Made by a program: the position numbers and the translations under genes. The notes under the pieces are model-generated. The model was not told the origin of the DNA, did not search any database, and was given only the letters and a program-made list of their open reading frames with translations. DNA of 25,960 nucleotides from a virus. The stretch lies in IMG/VR virus record IMGVR_UViG_3300024965_000006, positions 1 to 25,960 of that record; one strand, written 5' to 3'. This document shows, one piece after another, positions 9,520 to 16,777 of the stretch. Each line of letters opens with the position of its first letter. Position 1 is the first letter of the stretch.

Positions 9520-9848
9520 AAAGGGCCGTTGATCTCCCAGAATGTCATCGACAGCAACGTGCCGTCAGCGTCGTTCAGTTCGGCAATCCACTCGGCAGGT
9601 TTGCTGGCTGACATTGCCAGCAGTTGTGTCCAGATGCTGGCGTTCTTGCCGATGACGCGATCCAACTCAGCTAAGCCCATCGTGTTTTCATCCTGGATCA
9701 GTGCCAACAGGTCGGCCAGCAAGGGCTGAGCGATAGCGGCGGCTTTTAGGCCTTCCAGGTACTTGAACTCATGGACAGCGGTTTCTTCGCCGCCGATGGT
9801 CAGTGTTTTGTCCGGGAAAATAATGTCAGCTTCGTTTGCGTTGCTCAT
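9447..9848 (-). CDS. G-like tail assembly chaperone
   Basis: This 133-residue protein sits between the tail tube gene and the tape measure gene, the position of lambda G-type chaperones. It begins MSNANEADIIFPDKTLTIGG, followed by an acidic/helical region (YLEGLKAAAIAQPLLADLLAL) and a C-terminus EINGPFLLRRLAFAKQFGT. This layout is common in tail chaperones of proteobacterial siphophages. Its start overlaps the stop of the upstream small DUF gene by three bases, suggesting coupled translation. Near codon 109 it contains a run that fits a -1 slip site leading into the T-like frame. Identification rests on position, size and frameshift rather than on strong motifs. Confidence 0.75.
   Translation of the reverse strand: MSNANEADIIFPDKTLTIGGEETAVHEFKYLEGLKAAAIAQPLLADLLALIQDENTMGLAELDRVIGKNASIWTQLLAMSASKPAEWIAELNDADGTLLSMTFWEINGPFLLRRLAFAKQFGTIVLNQPPAKS
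9516..9525 (-). other. Candidate -1 ribosomal frameshift site CCCTTTTTTG
   Basis: In the G-like frame the codons read GGC CCT TTT TTG. Two overlapping heptamers fit X XXY YYZ in phase: C CCT TTT and T TTT TTG. After a -1 slip the frame stays open past the G stop at 9447 to the T-like stop at 9241. Placement between tail tube and tape measure matches the known G/GT frameshift. A downstream stimulatory RNA fold was not assessed. Confidence 0.7.
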
Positions 9849-10018
9849 TCGACTTTTCCTTGCTCACGCAACCATTCATGCTGGCGTTGGTTGACGTTAA
9901 TGCTCTCGCCGGGTTTTTTCAGCTCGCCGCCGTGTTCGTGCTCGGCGATGAGGACGACCTCGACTTTTTCAGCGATTTCTTCTTGCCTGGTATTTTCTGC
10001 TACGGGTGGTTTTGCCAT
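9845..10018 (-). CDS. Small phage protein (DUF7210-like), 57 aa
   Basis: This short gene encodes MAKPPVAENT... with a core EHGGELKKPGESINVNQRQH followed by EWLREQGKVE. Small phage proteins with an H-x-G-x2-KPGE-I-x-V...WL-x2-G pattern are common next to tail genes and carry no established function. The purine-rich AGAGAG lies just ahead of the ATG, and the stop overlaps the start of the G-like gene (ATGA), so it is very probably translated. A DUF7210-like assignment is from memory of that pattern and is tentative. Confidence 0.75.
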   Translation of the reverse strand: MAKPPVAENTRQEEIAEKVEVVLIAEHEHGGELKKPGESINVNQRQHEWLREQGKVE

Positions 10019-10041
10019 GACGCTCTCTTTTAAAAGGGTGC

Positions 10042-10067
10042 GGGGGATTCGCTTGCGCTAATCCCCC
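10042..10067 (-). terminator. Hairpin after the tail tube gene
   Basis: A perfect 8-bp inverted repeat GGGGGATT/AATCCCCC encloses a 10-base loop between the tail tube stop and the next small gene. On the minus strand a CACCCTTTT tract follows a few bases later, not directly adjacent. It may be a partial terminator or an mRNA-stabilising hairpin that lets the abundant tube protein be made in excess of downstream genes. Confidence 0.55.
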
Positions 10068-10087
10068 TATTGGGTTTGTTGTAGGGT

Positions 10088-10837
10088 TTAGTCTTCTGTT
10101 TTCCAGCTGAAGAACTGGTCGCCTTCCGGGCGCAACGTGTCAAGAATTACGGTGCCGGTAATCGGCATTTCTGCGGTTTTGTCCTGGATCATCGCCAGGG
10201 CGCTGGGCGATAAGGACACCTTGTAAATTTCGCATCGGGTTTGTTTGTTGTCATCGGCTCGGTTTATGCCGCTAAACACCAAATAGTATTTTTTGTTGGA
10301 TGGTGCCGCAGAAATGTGATGCTGGGCAGCGTAGCTGTAATCGATTAATAGATCCTGAGCATCGGTAACAGCACCGGCGGCAATAATCTCTATCATGCCC
10401 TTGTCGGCGTGAACAATGTAGTCTGTCCCTGCAACATAGGTTGTTGTAGCGCCAACATTGGTCACAACGACACTGGAAACCTTAGTGTGCTTCAGGGCGA
10501 TGAACTTGCCTTTATAACCTTTGTGCGATTCATCGGTGACAGTTCCCGAAGCTTTGGCAGTGTTACCCGCTTGCAAGGCAATGGCTAAATGCTCCGGTTT
10601 GATCGAGCGCATTTGGATTGATATGTCATACTCGACTTTTTTTATGAACTCCGCACCGGTACCGGATGACCCTGAGACATTCTCAGTGACTTTTTCTTTG
10701 TCAATAGAGGGCGTCATCTCGACCGTTGATACATCGCCCAAAAATTCAAGACCTGTAGGATTTCCGGCGGCGTCACGCTCGCCAATAAAGACCGGACCTT
10801 GGCCTGAAAAATATCTGGTATCAAATAACTCTGACAT
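10088..10837 (-). CDS. Major tail tube protein
   Basis: This 249-residue protein has the features of a siphovirus tail tube subunit: an N-terminal GQGPVFIGERDAAGNPTGLE strand pair, a FLGDVSTVEMTPSIDKEKVTE segment, a central beta-rich insert with YVAGTDYIVHADKGMIEIIA, and a C-terminal EIYKVSLSPSALAMIQDKTA followed by a conserved-looking ITGTVILDTLRP...FFSW. It would polymerise into the tail tube. It is placed between the tail completion gene and the G/GT chaperones as expected. A hairpin directly after the gene may limit read-through, consistent with high expression. Confidence 0.85.
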   Translation of the reverse strand: MSELFDTRYFSGQGPVFIGERDAAGNPTGLEFLGDVSTVEMTPSIDKEKVTENVSGSSGTGAEFIKKVEYDISIQMRSIKPEHLAIALQAGNTAKASGTVTDESHKGYKGKFIALKHTKVSSVVVTNVGATTTYVAGTDYIVHADKGMIEIIAAGAVTDAQDLLIDYSYAAQHHISAAPSNKKYYLVFSGINRADDNKQTRCEIYKVSLSPSALAMIQDKTAEMPITGTVILDTLRPEGDQFFSWKTED

Positions 10838-10848
10838 GGTGTTGCCTC

Positions 10849-11289
10849 TTAGTAGACGTTGGTACGCGGTGGAATTGCGTTAAGTTTGACAACGACCCAA
10901 CCGTAAGGATGTTCCAGTTGTCGTGAATGTTGAGCCGATTCGATTTCGAACGACATACCGGATACGCCCGCGCGCACCCAGCTTTTAATTTCTTCAATCA
11001 GCGCCATTTCTGCCAGCTCAATAGCGACCGGCTCGCTGTCTTCTGCGACTTTAAGATGACCGATCAACAGCTGGCCGTGTTTGCCTTCTTTGGCGGTCAT
11101 GCCTAAGTTTTGGCTGTACTCGCTTTCGCCGGTGCTGACGACCATCACCACGCCGGCTTCAATCTCTCCGGGTTCATGCTGATTAAAATGCATCAGGCTG
11201 CGCTTAACTATTCGGGAGCTAAGTGCCGCTGCCAGTGATGCGACAATTGCCGCCTGGCGATTGTCAATGCGTTCTACCCAAGGCAGCAT
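10849..11289 (-). CDS. Tail terminator / U-like tail completion protein
   Basis: This 146-residue protein lies just upstream of the tail tube gene, where siphophages carry the tail terminator (lambda U type) that caps the tail at the head-proximal end. Segments such as MLPWVERIDNRQAAIVASLA, an acidic central part with LLIGHLKVAEDSEPVAIELA and a final GWVVVKLNAIPPRTNVY are consistent with a small alpha/beta protein. It overlaps the upstream morphogenesis gene by one base and precedes the tube gene by 11 bases. The call leans on synteny and size. Confidence 0.6.
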   Translation of the reverse strand: MLPWVERIDNRQAAIVASLAAALSSRIVKRSLMHFNQHEPGEIEAGVVMVVSTGESEYSQNLGMTAKEGKHGQLLIGHLKVAEDSEPVAIELAEMALIEEIKSWVRAGVSGMSFEIESAQHSRQLEHPYGWVVVKLNAIPPRTNVY

Positions 11290-11795
11290 TAATGGATCTC
11301 CCTCATGGCTCGATTAATGGAGGCATTAACGCGGTTAAGCGTTGCGTTTTTTTCTGCCTGGAACGCTGGTTCCATGAACGGATGTGCCGGTGTGCCATGC
11401 AGCGCAATCTTGCGAGCAATCAGGAACGCCAGCTCTTTTTCTGATGTTTCGGGGTTATTCGGCTCAATGTGTTTAACCCTTAGCCAATCGATAATGGTTT
11501 GCTGATTGGGATAGCCCCCGCCGCGCGTCCCTTCTTCAATGTAACGAGCGTAATTGACTCCGGCGTAAATAATCGCCTCCAGGCCATTACCGGCAACGGA
11601 GCTTTGAATGCTGTCGATCAGCGTAGAGTGCGCCATTGAGCCATTTTCGCGTACCTTGCGTTTGGCGTGTTTTGCTATCAGCTTGGACGATTTATCCAGC
11701 TCCGGTGTCAAATATCTCTCGATCAATACGGGGAATCGACGCAATGAAGCGCCAAGCGGCCCGGCATTGGTATTGATTTCAAACGTAGCCATCAA
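11289..11795 (-). CDS. HK97 gp10-like morphogenesis / head-tail joining protein
   Basis: This 168-residue protein resembles HK97-gp10-type proteins: an N-terminal helix with LIAKHAKRKVRENGSMAHST, then LIDSIQSSVAGNG, a strand with AIIYAGVNYARYIEEGTRGG and a late HGTPAHPFMEPAFQ motif. The pattern V-x-YAxYIExGT ... PAxPFMxPA is characteristic of this family. Members act at the head-tail interface or in tail completion. It overlaps the upstream connector gene by 4 bases and the downstream tail terminator gene by one base. The first two codons are both Met; either could be the start. Confidence 0.8.
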   Translation of the reverse strand: MMATFEINTNAGPLGASLRRFPVLIERYLTPELDKSSKLIAKHAKRKVRENGSMAHSTLIDSIQSSVAGNGLEAIIYAGVNYARYIEEGTRGGGYPNQQTIIDWLRVKHIEPNNPETSEKELAFLIARKIALHGTPAHPFMEPAFQAEKNATLNRVNASINRAMREIH

Positions 11796-12409
11796 CGGCC
11801 TCCATCGAAAATAGCCAGCCAGGACTCGGCAAGTGCAGCCGGTGTGCCGTTTTTAGGCATTGAGCCTACGCCGTGGCTACCCAAACTGACGGGCTTGGTG
11901 CTGCCGGAGTTGGACAGCTCCATCAATGCCTGCACAACCGCCCGAATCAACAGTAAATCCCGGTGCTGTGCCGGTACTGTTGTTTCGGCTTCCGTTGCAC
12001 CGATTACATAGCCACCGTAATAAAATACCGGGTAATCGCTGCCCATTCGGGCAATCTGACAGGCATCGGGAGCCGGTGATAAATGGATGTGCGGAACGCC
12101 GTCTATATCGACCACGCTGAGTCTGGGCAGTGTGCCTAAATTGTTCTGCCACGGCTTGATATTCCTGCGCTGATTGTCTCCCCAGTTGGAGCACTTAACA
12201 TCGATCAGATCAGCAGGGGCAAGATAATCAGCAACGTCGGCGGCAACAGACAATTTGACCAAGCGGGTAACGCGGATTTTTCTGGCTAATGCCAATGCGG
12301 CGATATCCAGATGACGATCAAATGCGCCGGCATCACTGGCGAATTTTTGCGCAGCATCGCCCAGCATGGCTTGCAAGGCGGTTTTTAACGATGCGCGAGT
12401 CATGGTCAT
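11792..12409 (-). CDS. Head-tail connector / adaptor protein
   Basis: This 205-residue protein lies between the lysis-type genes and the gp10-like gene, where a portal adaptor is expected. It begins with a helical region (MTRASLKTALQAMLGDAAQK), has a long alanine-rich stretch (FDRHLDIAALALARKIRVTR), then a beta-rich portion (YLAPADLIDVKCSNWG; PRLSVVDIDGVPHIHLSP) and a helical end (LLIRAVVQALMELSNSG). This helical-plus-beta layout is typical of adaptors, but I see no diagnostic motif. Its start overlaps the stop of the upstream gene (ATGA). The second Met two codons later could be the true start. Confidence 0.5.
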   Translation of the reverse strand: MTMTRASLKTALQAMLGDAAQKFASDAGAFDRHLDIAALALARKIRVTRLVKLSVAADVADYLAPADLIDVKCSNWGDNQRRNIKPWQNNLGTLPRLSVVDIDGVPHIHLSPAPDACQIARMGSDYPVFYYGGYVIGATEAETTVPAQHRDLLLIRAVVQALMELSNSGSTKPVSLGSHGVGSMPKNGTPAALAESWLAIFDGGR

Positions 12410-12717
12410 GGCCGGTCATCTCCTTCATAGCGGTTACCGGATAACTTAATAAGCGCCGCGGTAAACCCTTTAATTGCCGCATTGGTTTCCTGCTGACGCG
12501 CATTGGTTTCCTGTTGGCGTGAGTCAACAATCTTCCCCCAATCCTCGCGCTCTTTAGCATGCAACACCATTAAATTGGACAAATCTTCTCTATGGTTATC
12601 AAGGATTGTTTGCAATGTTTTAGCAAAGGCATAAAGCACCCCAAAAAGGGCGAAAATAACTAGCCCATTCAATCCTCCGACTTCTGCCCATATGCTTGGA
12701 TTGGCTATTGGATCCAT
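12406..12717 (-). CDS. Single-TM coiled-coil protein, possible holin or spanin-like
   Basis: This 103-residue protein has one hydrophobic segment near residues 17-37 (GLVIFALFGVLYAFAKTLQT). A charged, probably coiled-coil tail follows (DNHREDLSNLMVLHAKERED) with a 7-residue direct repeat RQQETNA-RQQETNA. A short N-terminus, one membrane segment and an amphipathic C-terminal helix fit small phage holins or membrane anchors. It follows the M15 peptidase gene by 7 bases, which suggests a lysis pair. There is no lipobox or signal peptidase motif. The exact role is not provable from sequence. Confidence 0.5.
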   Translation of the reverse strand: MDPIANPSIWAEVGGLNGLVIFALFGVLYAFAKTLQTILDNHREDLSNLMVLHAKEREDWGKIVDSRQQETNARQQETNAAIKGFTAALIKLSGNRYEGDDRP

Positions 12718-12724
12718 TGACTAC

Positions 12725-13057
12725 CTACCTAAAACCGTTGTGCTCAAATGAGAAATGATTCATATCGGCGGCAATCCGCTTTGAACCGCCGACTGTGTCC
12801 CAATAATCATGCAGCGGGGCATAGGCTTCTGGACCTGCTAATTTGCCGTCGATGACTAAGTTTAAGTCGACAGCAAGTCTAAGCTTATGACAGCTGTTTT
12901 TAGCGCCATAGCCTTTAGTTATGCCCATTGCGCCATGTAATCTCGGGTCTCTGTAGGCGTCGCCAAACGTCACCAGCAGGCCGCGCTTATTGGCATGGAG
13001 AATTAGCCCGGCCAGCGCCACGGCGAACTGTTGTTGTTTATTAAGCAGCGCCGACAT
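12725..13057 (-). CDS. M15-family peptidase, probable endolysin
   Basis: This 110-residue protein carries the zinc site of M15 (VanY / L-alanyl-D-glutamate peptidase-like) enzymes. His57 and Asp64 lie in CHKLRLAVDLNLVIDG (H-x6-D), His101 is in DMNHFSFEH, and Asp98 is the likely general base. The upstream SxxR-like context is RDPRLHG. Phage members such as T5 endolysin cut the peptide stem of peptidoglycan to lyse the cell. The size suits a single-domain endolysin with no cell-wall-binding domain. It overlaps the preceding gene by one base (TAATG) and precedes a one-TM protein that may be its holin. A role in DNA entry is less likely but possible. Confidence 0.85.
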   Translation of the reverse strand: MSALLNKQQQFAVALAGLILHANKRGLLVTFGDAYRDPRLHGAMGITKGYGAKNSCHKLRLAVDLNLVIDGKLAGPEAYAPLHDYWDTVGGSKRIAADMNHFSFEHNGFR

Positions 13058-13389
13058 TACGCGATACTCTCTTGCGCCAGTTCCAGCTGCCGTTTGTCTA
13101 TGCCTTCCAGTACGCCTTTGCGTGGCTGAGCGGAATCGGTTTCTAGGATTTCCAAATCCAATAGTTGCTCGGCAGTTAAATCGGCTAATGCCAGTAACAC
13201 AGACGGAACATTGCCGAGCAGAATTTCTGCCAACGGGTTAATTTCATGTTCTTGTTCTTTGGATTCGGCATTGGTGCCGTATCCAGGTACTTGCGTTTCA
13301 TCAACCTGTCGCGATTCGCCAGGCATGATGCTTTTGCCATCGATATGGACGCAGGTTTTGCCGTTGTTAGTAAAATTCACTAAAGCCAT
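13057..13389 (-). CDS. Hypothetical phage protein following the capsid gene
   Basis: I do not recognise this 110-residue protein. The N-terminal part looks like a small beta domain (MALVNFTNNGKTCVHIDGKS and IMPGESRQVDE), the middle is acidic, and the C-terminal half is helical and leucine-rich (LLALADLTAEQLLDLEILET, then KRQLELAQESIA). It sits between the capsid gene's terminator and the endolysin gene, where head decoration or head-completion proteins are common. There is no signal peptide or membrane segment. Overlap of its stop with the endolysin start shows they are co-translated. Its ATG is preceded by GGGAGAAC (minus strand), a good ribosome binding site. Confidence 0.6.
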   Translation of the reverse strand: MALVNFTNNGKTCVHIDGKSIMPGESRQVDETQVPGYGTNAESKEQEHEINPLAEILLGNVPSVLLALADLTAEQLLDLEILETDSAQPRKGVLEGIDKRQLELAQESIA

Positions 13390-13406
13390 GTTGTTCTCCC
13401 AGGATC

Positions 13407-13431
13407 AAAAAAAGGCGGGGCTAACCCCGCC
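13407..13431 (-). terminator. Rho-independent terminator after the capsid gene
   Basis: On the minus strand a GC-rich stem GGCGGGG/CCCCGCC with a 4-base loop is followed directly by seven T. It begins 14 bases after the stop of the protease-capsid gene. It probably limits read-through after the highly expressed head gene, so downstream genes are either made from partial read-through or from their own promoter. Confidence 0.88.
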
Positions 13432-13444
13432 AAGAGCGCAGTGT

Positions 13445-16006
13445 TTATCTGCCTGTGGCGCTGTACGCGATCACAGACGTTAAACGGCTGCGAAGAGCAT
13501 TCGGTACCTTGATGGCGCTGTACTCTTCTCCGTAGGCTTGCTTTTGACCTGTGGGTTTACCAGCTGAGTTAACCACCTCAAATGGCGCACCGGTTTGGAA
13601 CGGCTTGGTGATGGTATAAGTCAGAGTTCCGCGCTCGCCGATAATCAAGCGCTCTGAGCCTATGTCAGTCGATGGCGCATTGGTTGACCAGGCGGGGATG
13701 TTCTTGATAGCCATCAAGTCGCCTTGTGACGTCATGTCAGTGCCGAACTTTTTACCGGACTCGGTAAATTGCGAGGCATTAGTGATGGTGTCGTTCAGCG
13801 AGTTGCTGGACAGCATAAAATCAGGCGTTACAAAGCGGTCATCCGACAGAATGGCTTTGCGACGACCGACAGCACGCAAGAGGCCATTCAAGTGCTTGTC
13901 CATATCGACCGCACCGTTATCGAGGTCAAACTTGGCAATATTGGTCGCGTAATCATAGCTAATGTTGCTGTTGGCAGCATTGGCCGGAAAAACAGGAGCG
14001 CCCAATTGGTTAACAAACTGCACATAGCCCAGGTTGTAATTGGTGATACGGTAATAGGTGCCCGCAGCTTGCTCGCCTGAACCGTTATATTCTGCGATCA
14101 CAACATTGTTATGCTTGACTACAATCGGGTTGGTGGCTGTGCCGACAGTATTGCCTTGCAGGTCGTATTGCTGGTGTTTCCGAACAATCGGGAACTGCAC
14201 GGTTTTAATAGTGCTAACGGTGGCGCCGTCCAACTGCGTATTGAAGGCTTCGGCAGCAATGGTCGCAGCTAAATAGCTGTCGGAGGCACGCTGCAAGGTA
14301 TTGCAGATGCGACGGACAATCAGTTCTTGCATAAAGCGAGCGTTGCTGGCTACGTTGCGGCCATAGGCATCCCAATCAATACCGCTGGTTCGCGAAAAGT
14401 GCATCACTTCATTGGAAATGATGAACGATAGTTTCATCGCTAAAATGTAGGCCGTATCCATGTCCTGCTTTACGCTGGCCCTATGGATGGCGGCGCCTTC
14501 GTAGACGATGCCTTCATTTAGAATGGCTGAGCCATCGCGTGTTTCAAAAGGAATTTGCGTGGTTACCGTTGCTGAAAAATCGGTCAAGGTATTGACTAAT
14601 TCCAACACGCGCAAATCGGACAGCGCTTCACGGATTACGGTGCGCTGAAAACCAATCGGTAAATTGGTATCAGCCATGCCGGTGGTTCCTACGGCAAGGC
14701 GCTTTACTTCTGAAGCGATCGATGGTGCATTAATGCGATCGAATTCGGACAACACTTTTTCAGTGAATGGGCTGAGTTTCTCTGCCAGCTTTATCTGTCT
14801 GTTGGCGTACGCTCCGGATAGTTTCAACCCGGTAATGATGCTCTCCTGCAATGATAAGGCAGTACGCTGGTCGGTCTGGGTCAGTTGCACGCTACCGGCC
14901 GGACGGTAGCCCATGCTTGCCAACTGGGTATTGACCGATAGCTGATTACCCATACTGATCTGATGTTCGGCCAGCTTGGTGACTTGCTCGGCGCTCATAT
15001 CTGCGGTGATCAAGTCAGCGGCGGATGCCAGTGTTTTTTTAGCGTCTTCATCAAGAGCCTTAAGGCCTTCGGCTTCAGACAATATCTTGTTGAACAAAGC
15101 TGTGTTGGTAGTGAGCTTTTCGGCAAGTGTTTTTGCTTCTGTATCGCGTTGGTTTCGGTCTTCTGTAAGCAAACGCTTTACGTCATCTTCTGACAGCGTT
15201 TTTTCGCTGGAAGCCGCCGGGGCATTGATTGATAGCGTTACAACTTTATCGCTGATCTGTTCGGAAAGGGTTTTTCCGGTAGTTTCGAAGCTGGCGAACA
15301 GGCCGTCCAGTTTGGCTTTGTCTTCTCCCAACTCTTTGGCTGTGGTTTCGAAGGCTGTGCATAATTGCTGTACAACGGGTTCTGACAATTTAAACGCTTT
15401 AAGCGCCGCAGTCAGCCTGGCAATATAAGATTTGTACATGATGTCTAGTTCCTGTGATAGTTGAACAACGAGTTCAGGATGAATTAATAATGGGTGGTCT
15501 GATCCTGATGCCTCGGAAAGTCGCACGGGGTCCAGGTTTTTAATAACGGGTCTCACGGTCAGCGCTGCCCCGCGTAATAAGGGGCCGTGCTGTTGGCCGG
15601 CTTCGTTATCGATGTAATTTTCGTCATATTCAGCGCTCAGGTATTGGTAGCCTTTATCGCGCACGGATTCGATGCCGTAAGGCGTCCATTCCACCTCTGC
15701 GCGAAGGCGGTTTCCTTCGACGCTCAGAGTGATGATTTTGGCGGCTGCTCCTTTGCCTGGCTTATGATCGACATCGAGAAAGATGTCTTGACCGAATGTA
15801 CCGGCTTTGAAGTTTTTCACCATCGACAGCAGCATGTCTTTGCTGATTGTGAACTGTCCGTAACGCGGGTCGGTGAATGTACCGGTGCGGGTCACGGTAA
15901 CAGTGCTGGTGGTTTTACCTTCCGCCAGTTCGACCTTGCAACGGCTTAAAAACCGGATGGTCTTGCCGTTTTCGCCTTCTGATAATTTAATGATTTGTTT
16001 TTTCAT
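13445..16006 (-). CDS. Protease-scaffold-major capsid fusion protein
   Basis: This one 853-residue frame holds three head functions. Residues 1-165 look like a Mu I-type prohead protease (TDPRYGQFTIS, FLDVDHKPGKGAAA, YLSAEYDENY, GAALTVRPVIK) with His81 and Ser124 as candidate catalytic residues. Residues of about 190-380 are charged and helical, scaffold-like. The remainder (about 430-853) is capsid-like (IGFQRTVIREALSDLRVLEL, QIPFETRDGSAI, KLSFIISNEVMHFSRTSGID). Fused prohead protease/capsid proteins are known in some phages, though uncommon. Met190 has an AGGA ten bases upstream and could start a separate scaffold-capsid product. The start at 16006 was chosen because a 14-residue extension would run across a terminator hairpin. 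A strong terminator follows the gene. Confidence 0.85.
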   Translation of the reverse strand: MKKQIIKLSEGENGKTIRFLSRCKVELAEGKTTSTVTVTRTGTFTDPRYGQFTISKDMLLSMVKNFKAGTFGQDIFLDVDHKPGKGAAAKIITLSVEGNRLRAEVEWTPYGIESVRDKGYQYLSAEYDENYIDNEAGQQHGPLLRGAALTVRPVIKNLDPVRLSEASGSDHPLLIHPELVVQLSQELDIMYKSYIARLTAALKAFKLSEPVVQQLCTAFETTAKELGEDKAKLDGLFASFETTGKTLSEQISDKVVTLSINAPAASSEKTLSEDDVKRLLTEDRNQRDTEAKTLAEKLTTNTALFNKILSEAEGLKALDEDAKKTLASAADLITADMSAEQVTKLAEHQISMGNQLSVNTQLASMGYRPAGSVQLTQTDQRTALSLQESIITGLKLSGAYANRQIKLAEKLSPFTEKVLSEFDRINAPSIASEVKRLAVGTTGMADTNLPIGFQRTVIREALSDLRVLELVNTLTDFSATVTTQIPFETRDGSAILNEGIVYEGAAIHRASVKQDMDTAYILAMKLSFIISNEVMHFSRTSGIDWDAYGRNVASNARFMQELIVRRICNTLQRASDSYLAATIAAEAFNTQLDGATVSTIKTVQFPIVRKHQQYDLQGNTVGTATNPIVVKHNNVVIAEYNGSGEQAAGTYYRITNYNLGYVQFVNQLGAPVFPANAANSNISYDYATNIAKFDLDNGAVDMDKHLNGLLRAVGRRKAILSDDRFVTPDFMLSSNSLNDTITNASQFTESGKKFGTDMTSQGDLMAIKNIPAWSTNAPSTDIGSERLIIGERGTLTYTITKPFQTGAPFEVVNSAGKPTGQKQAYGEEYSAIKVPNALRSRLTSVIAYSATGR

Positions 16007-16018
16007 GGTCTTAAACGC

Positions 16019-16056
16019 AAAAAAGCCCGTGCCGAAGAATCGGAACACGGGCTTTT
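16019..16056 (-). terminator. Rho-independent terminator ahead of the protease-capsid gene
   Basis: An 11-bp perfect stem AAAAGCCCGTG/CACGGGCTTTT encloses a second 4-bp stem (CCGA/TCGG). On the minus strand it is followed by six T. It lies after the DGR/tail-fibre genes and only 13 bases before the protease-capsid ATG. It therefore closes the DGR module and may act as an attenuator for the head gene, or shape its 5' leader. Confidence 0.85.
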
Positions 16057-16146
16057 CGCTTTGGGTGCGCGTTATGCCTTTATTGAGTTGCTGTTATTTT
16101 ATGTGGTTATGTCAAGCAAAGTAACCGGGCATGTTGTCGAATTAAT

Positions 16147-16554
16147 TTACAGCGCAGCTGCGGACAAAAACAAACTGTCTATTTGCTCGCTCGTCCAACC
16201 CAACCCCTGAGCCACTTGTAATACCAGCGGAGCGCCGCGTAACAATACAGCGGCATACTCCCATTCGATTTGGACGTCCTGGGGCATCGCGGCGACCGCA
16301 GCGATAACATCATCTAGCAATCCCGCAGCGAGTAACGCCAGCCGAGCTTGCCGCATAGTGATTGACTGAGGCACTCCCCCGTACATATCGGCCGCAACGG
16401 CTTCTACGATTACCCATACCCCATTGTGCCAAAAACAGCCCTCAACCTGCCGGTCATAGGCGGGCGCAGGAGTACCCGCACGAAGCATCCAGCCTTGAGC
16501 ATTATCGGTAACTATGTGTTCGCCGGTATCCGGGCTGTAAAGATCGTCATTCAT
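16147..16554 (-). CDS. Tail-fibre-associated protein with XkdW-like C-terminus
   Basis: This 135-residue protein has the C-terminal pattern seen in many small tail-fibre and XkdW-like phage proteins: PQSITMRQARLALLAAGLL, then IEWEYAAVLLRGAPLVLQVA and a final GLGWTSEQIDSLFLSAAAL. The N-terminus is aromatic and beta-rich (YSPDTGEHIVTDNAQGWMLR; CFWHNGVWVIVEAVA). Such proteins accompany fibre genes as assembly factors or fibre tips. Its ATG follows the RT gene stop by two bases, so it is in the same transcript as the DGR, and a terminator follows it. It may be a chaperone or partner of the variable protein; this is inferred from position. Confidence 0.55.
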   Translation of the reverse strand: MNDDLYSPDTGEHIVTDNAQGWMLRAGTPAPAYDRQVEGCFWHNGVWVIVEAVAADMYGGVPQSITMRQARLALLAAGLLDDVIAAVAAMPQDVQIEWEYAAVLLRGAPLVLQVAQGLGWTSEQIDSLFLSAAAL

Positions 16555-16556
16555 TG

Positions 16557-16777
16557 TTAAACGCCTAGTCTGTTAAATAGGTTGTAGGAATTGGCCCAGT
16601 TCGCATGGCCTTTCCACGAAGAAAGAAATCGATCCAGCGCGACATCATCGTTAGATGCGCGATATTTTTTAATTTTCCGTTTGGCTGCAATCACGGATCG
16701 ACGCCTGATCAGCTTATGTGTCAGCCAGATACGATAACCAAGCCAATCAAGACCGCTCGATACATGGCCTATGCTCC
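16557..16777 (-). pseudogene. Detached C-terminal (thumb) part of the DGR reverse transcriptase
   Basis: This frame continues the RT after its premature stop, in the -1 register. It reads SIGHVSSGLDWLGYRIW, then LIRRRSVIAAKRKIKKYRAS, and ends ANWANSYNLFNRLGV. The V/I-S-x-G-[LI]-[DN]-[FW]-[LV]-GYR-x-[WF] segment is the conserved post-catalytic motif of DGR and group-II-like RTs, so it belongs to the same protein. Removing two bases (16778-16779) changes AAG TAA GGA into AAG TGG A and restores an FSKWSIGH reading, which fits my recollection of related RTs. The fragment has no start with a ribosome binding site of its own. Confidence 0.75.

Noticed and set aside
14976-15428. Plus-strand frame of 150 codons, serine-rich
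   Set aside because: It is antisense to the scaffold-like part of the capsid fusion, and its serine/valine-rich product mirrors that helical sequence.
16110-16115. A TTGACA on the minus strand as promoter for the capsid gene
   Set aside because: No acceptable -10 box lies 16-18 bases downstream, and a terminator would stand between it and the gene.
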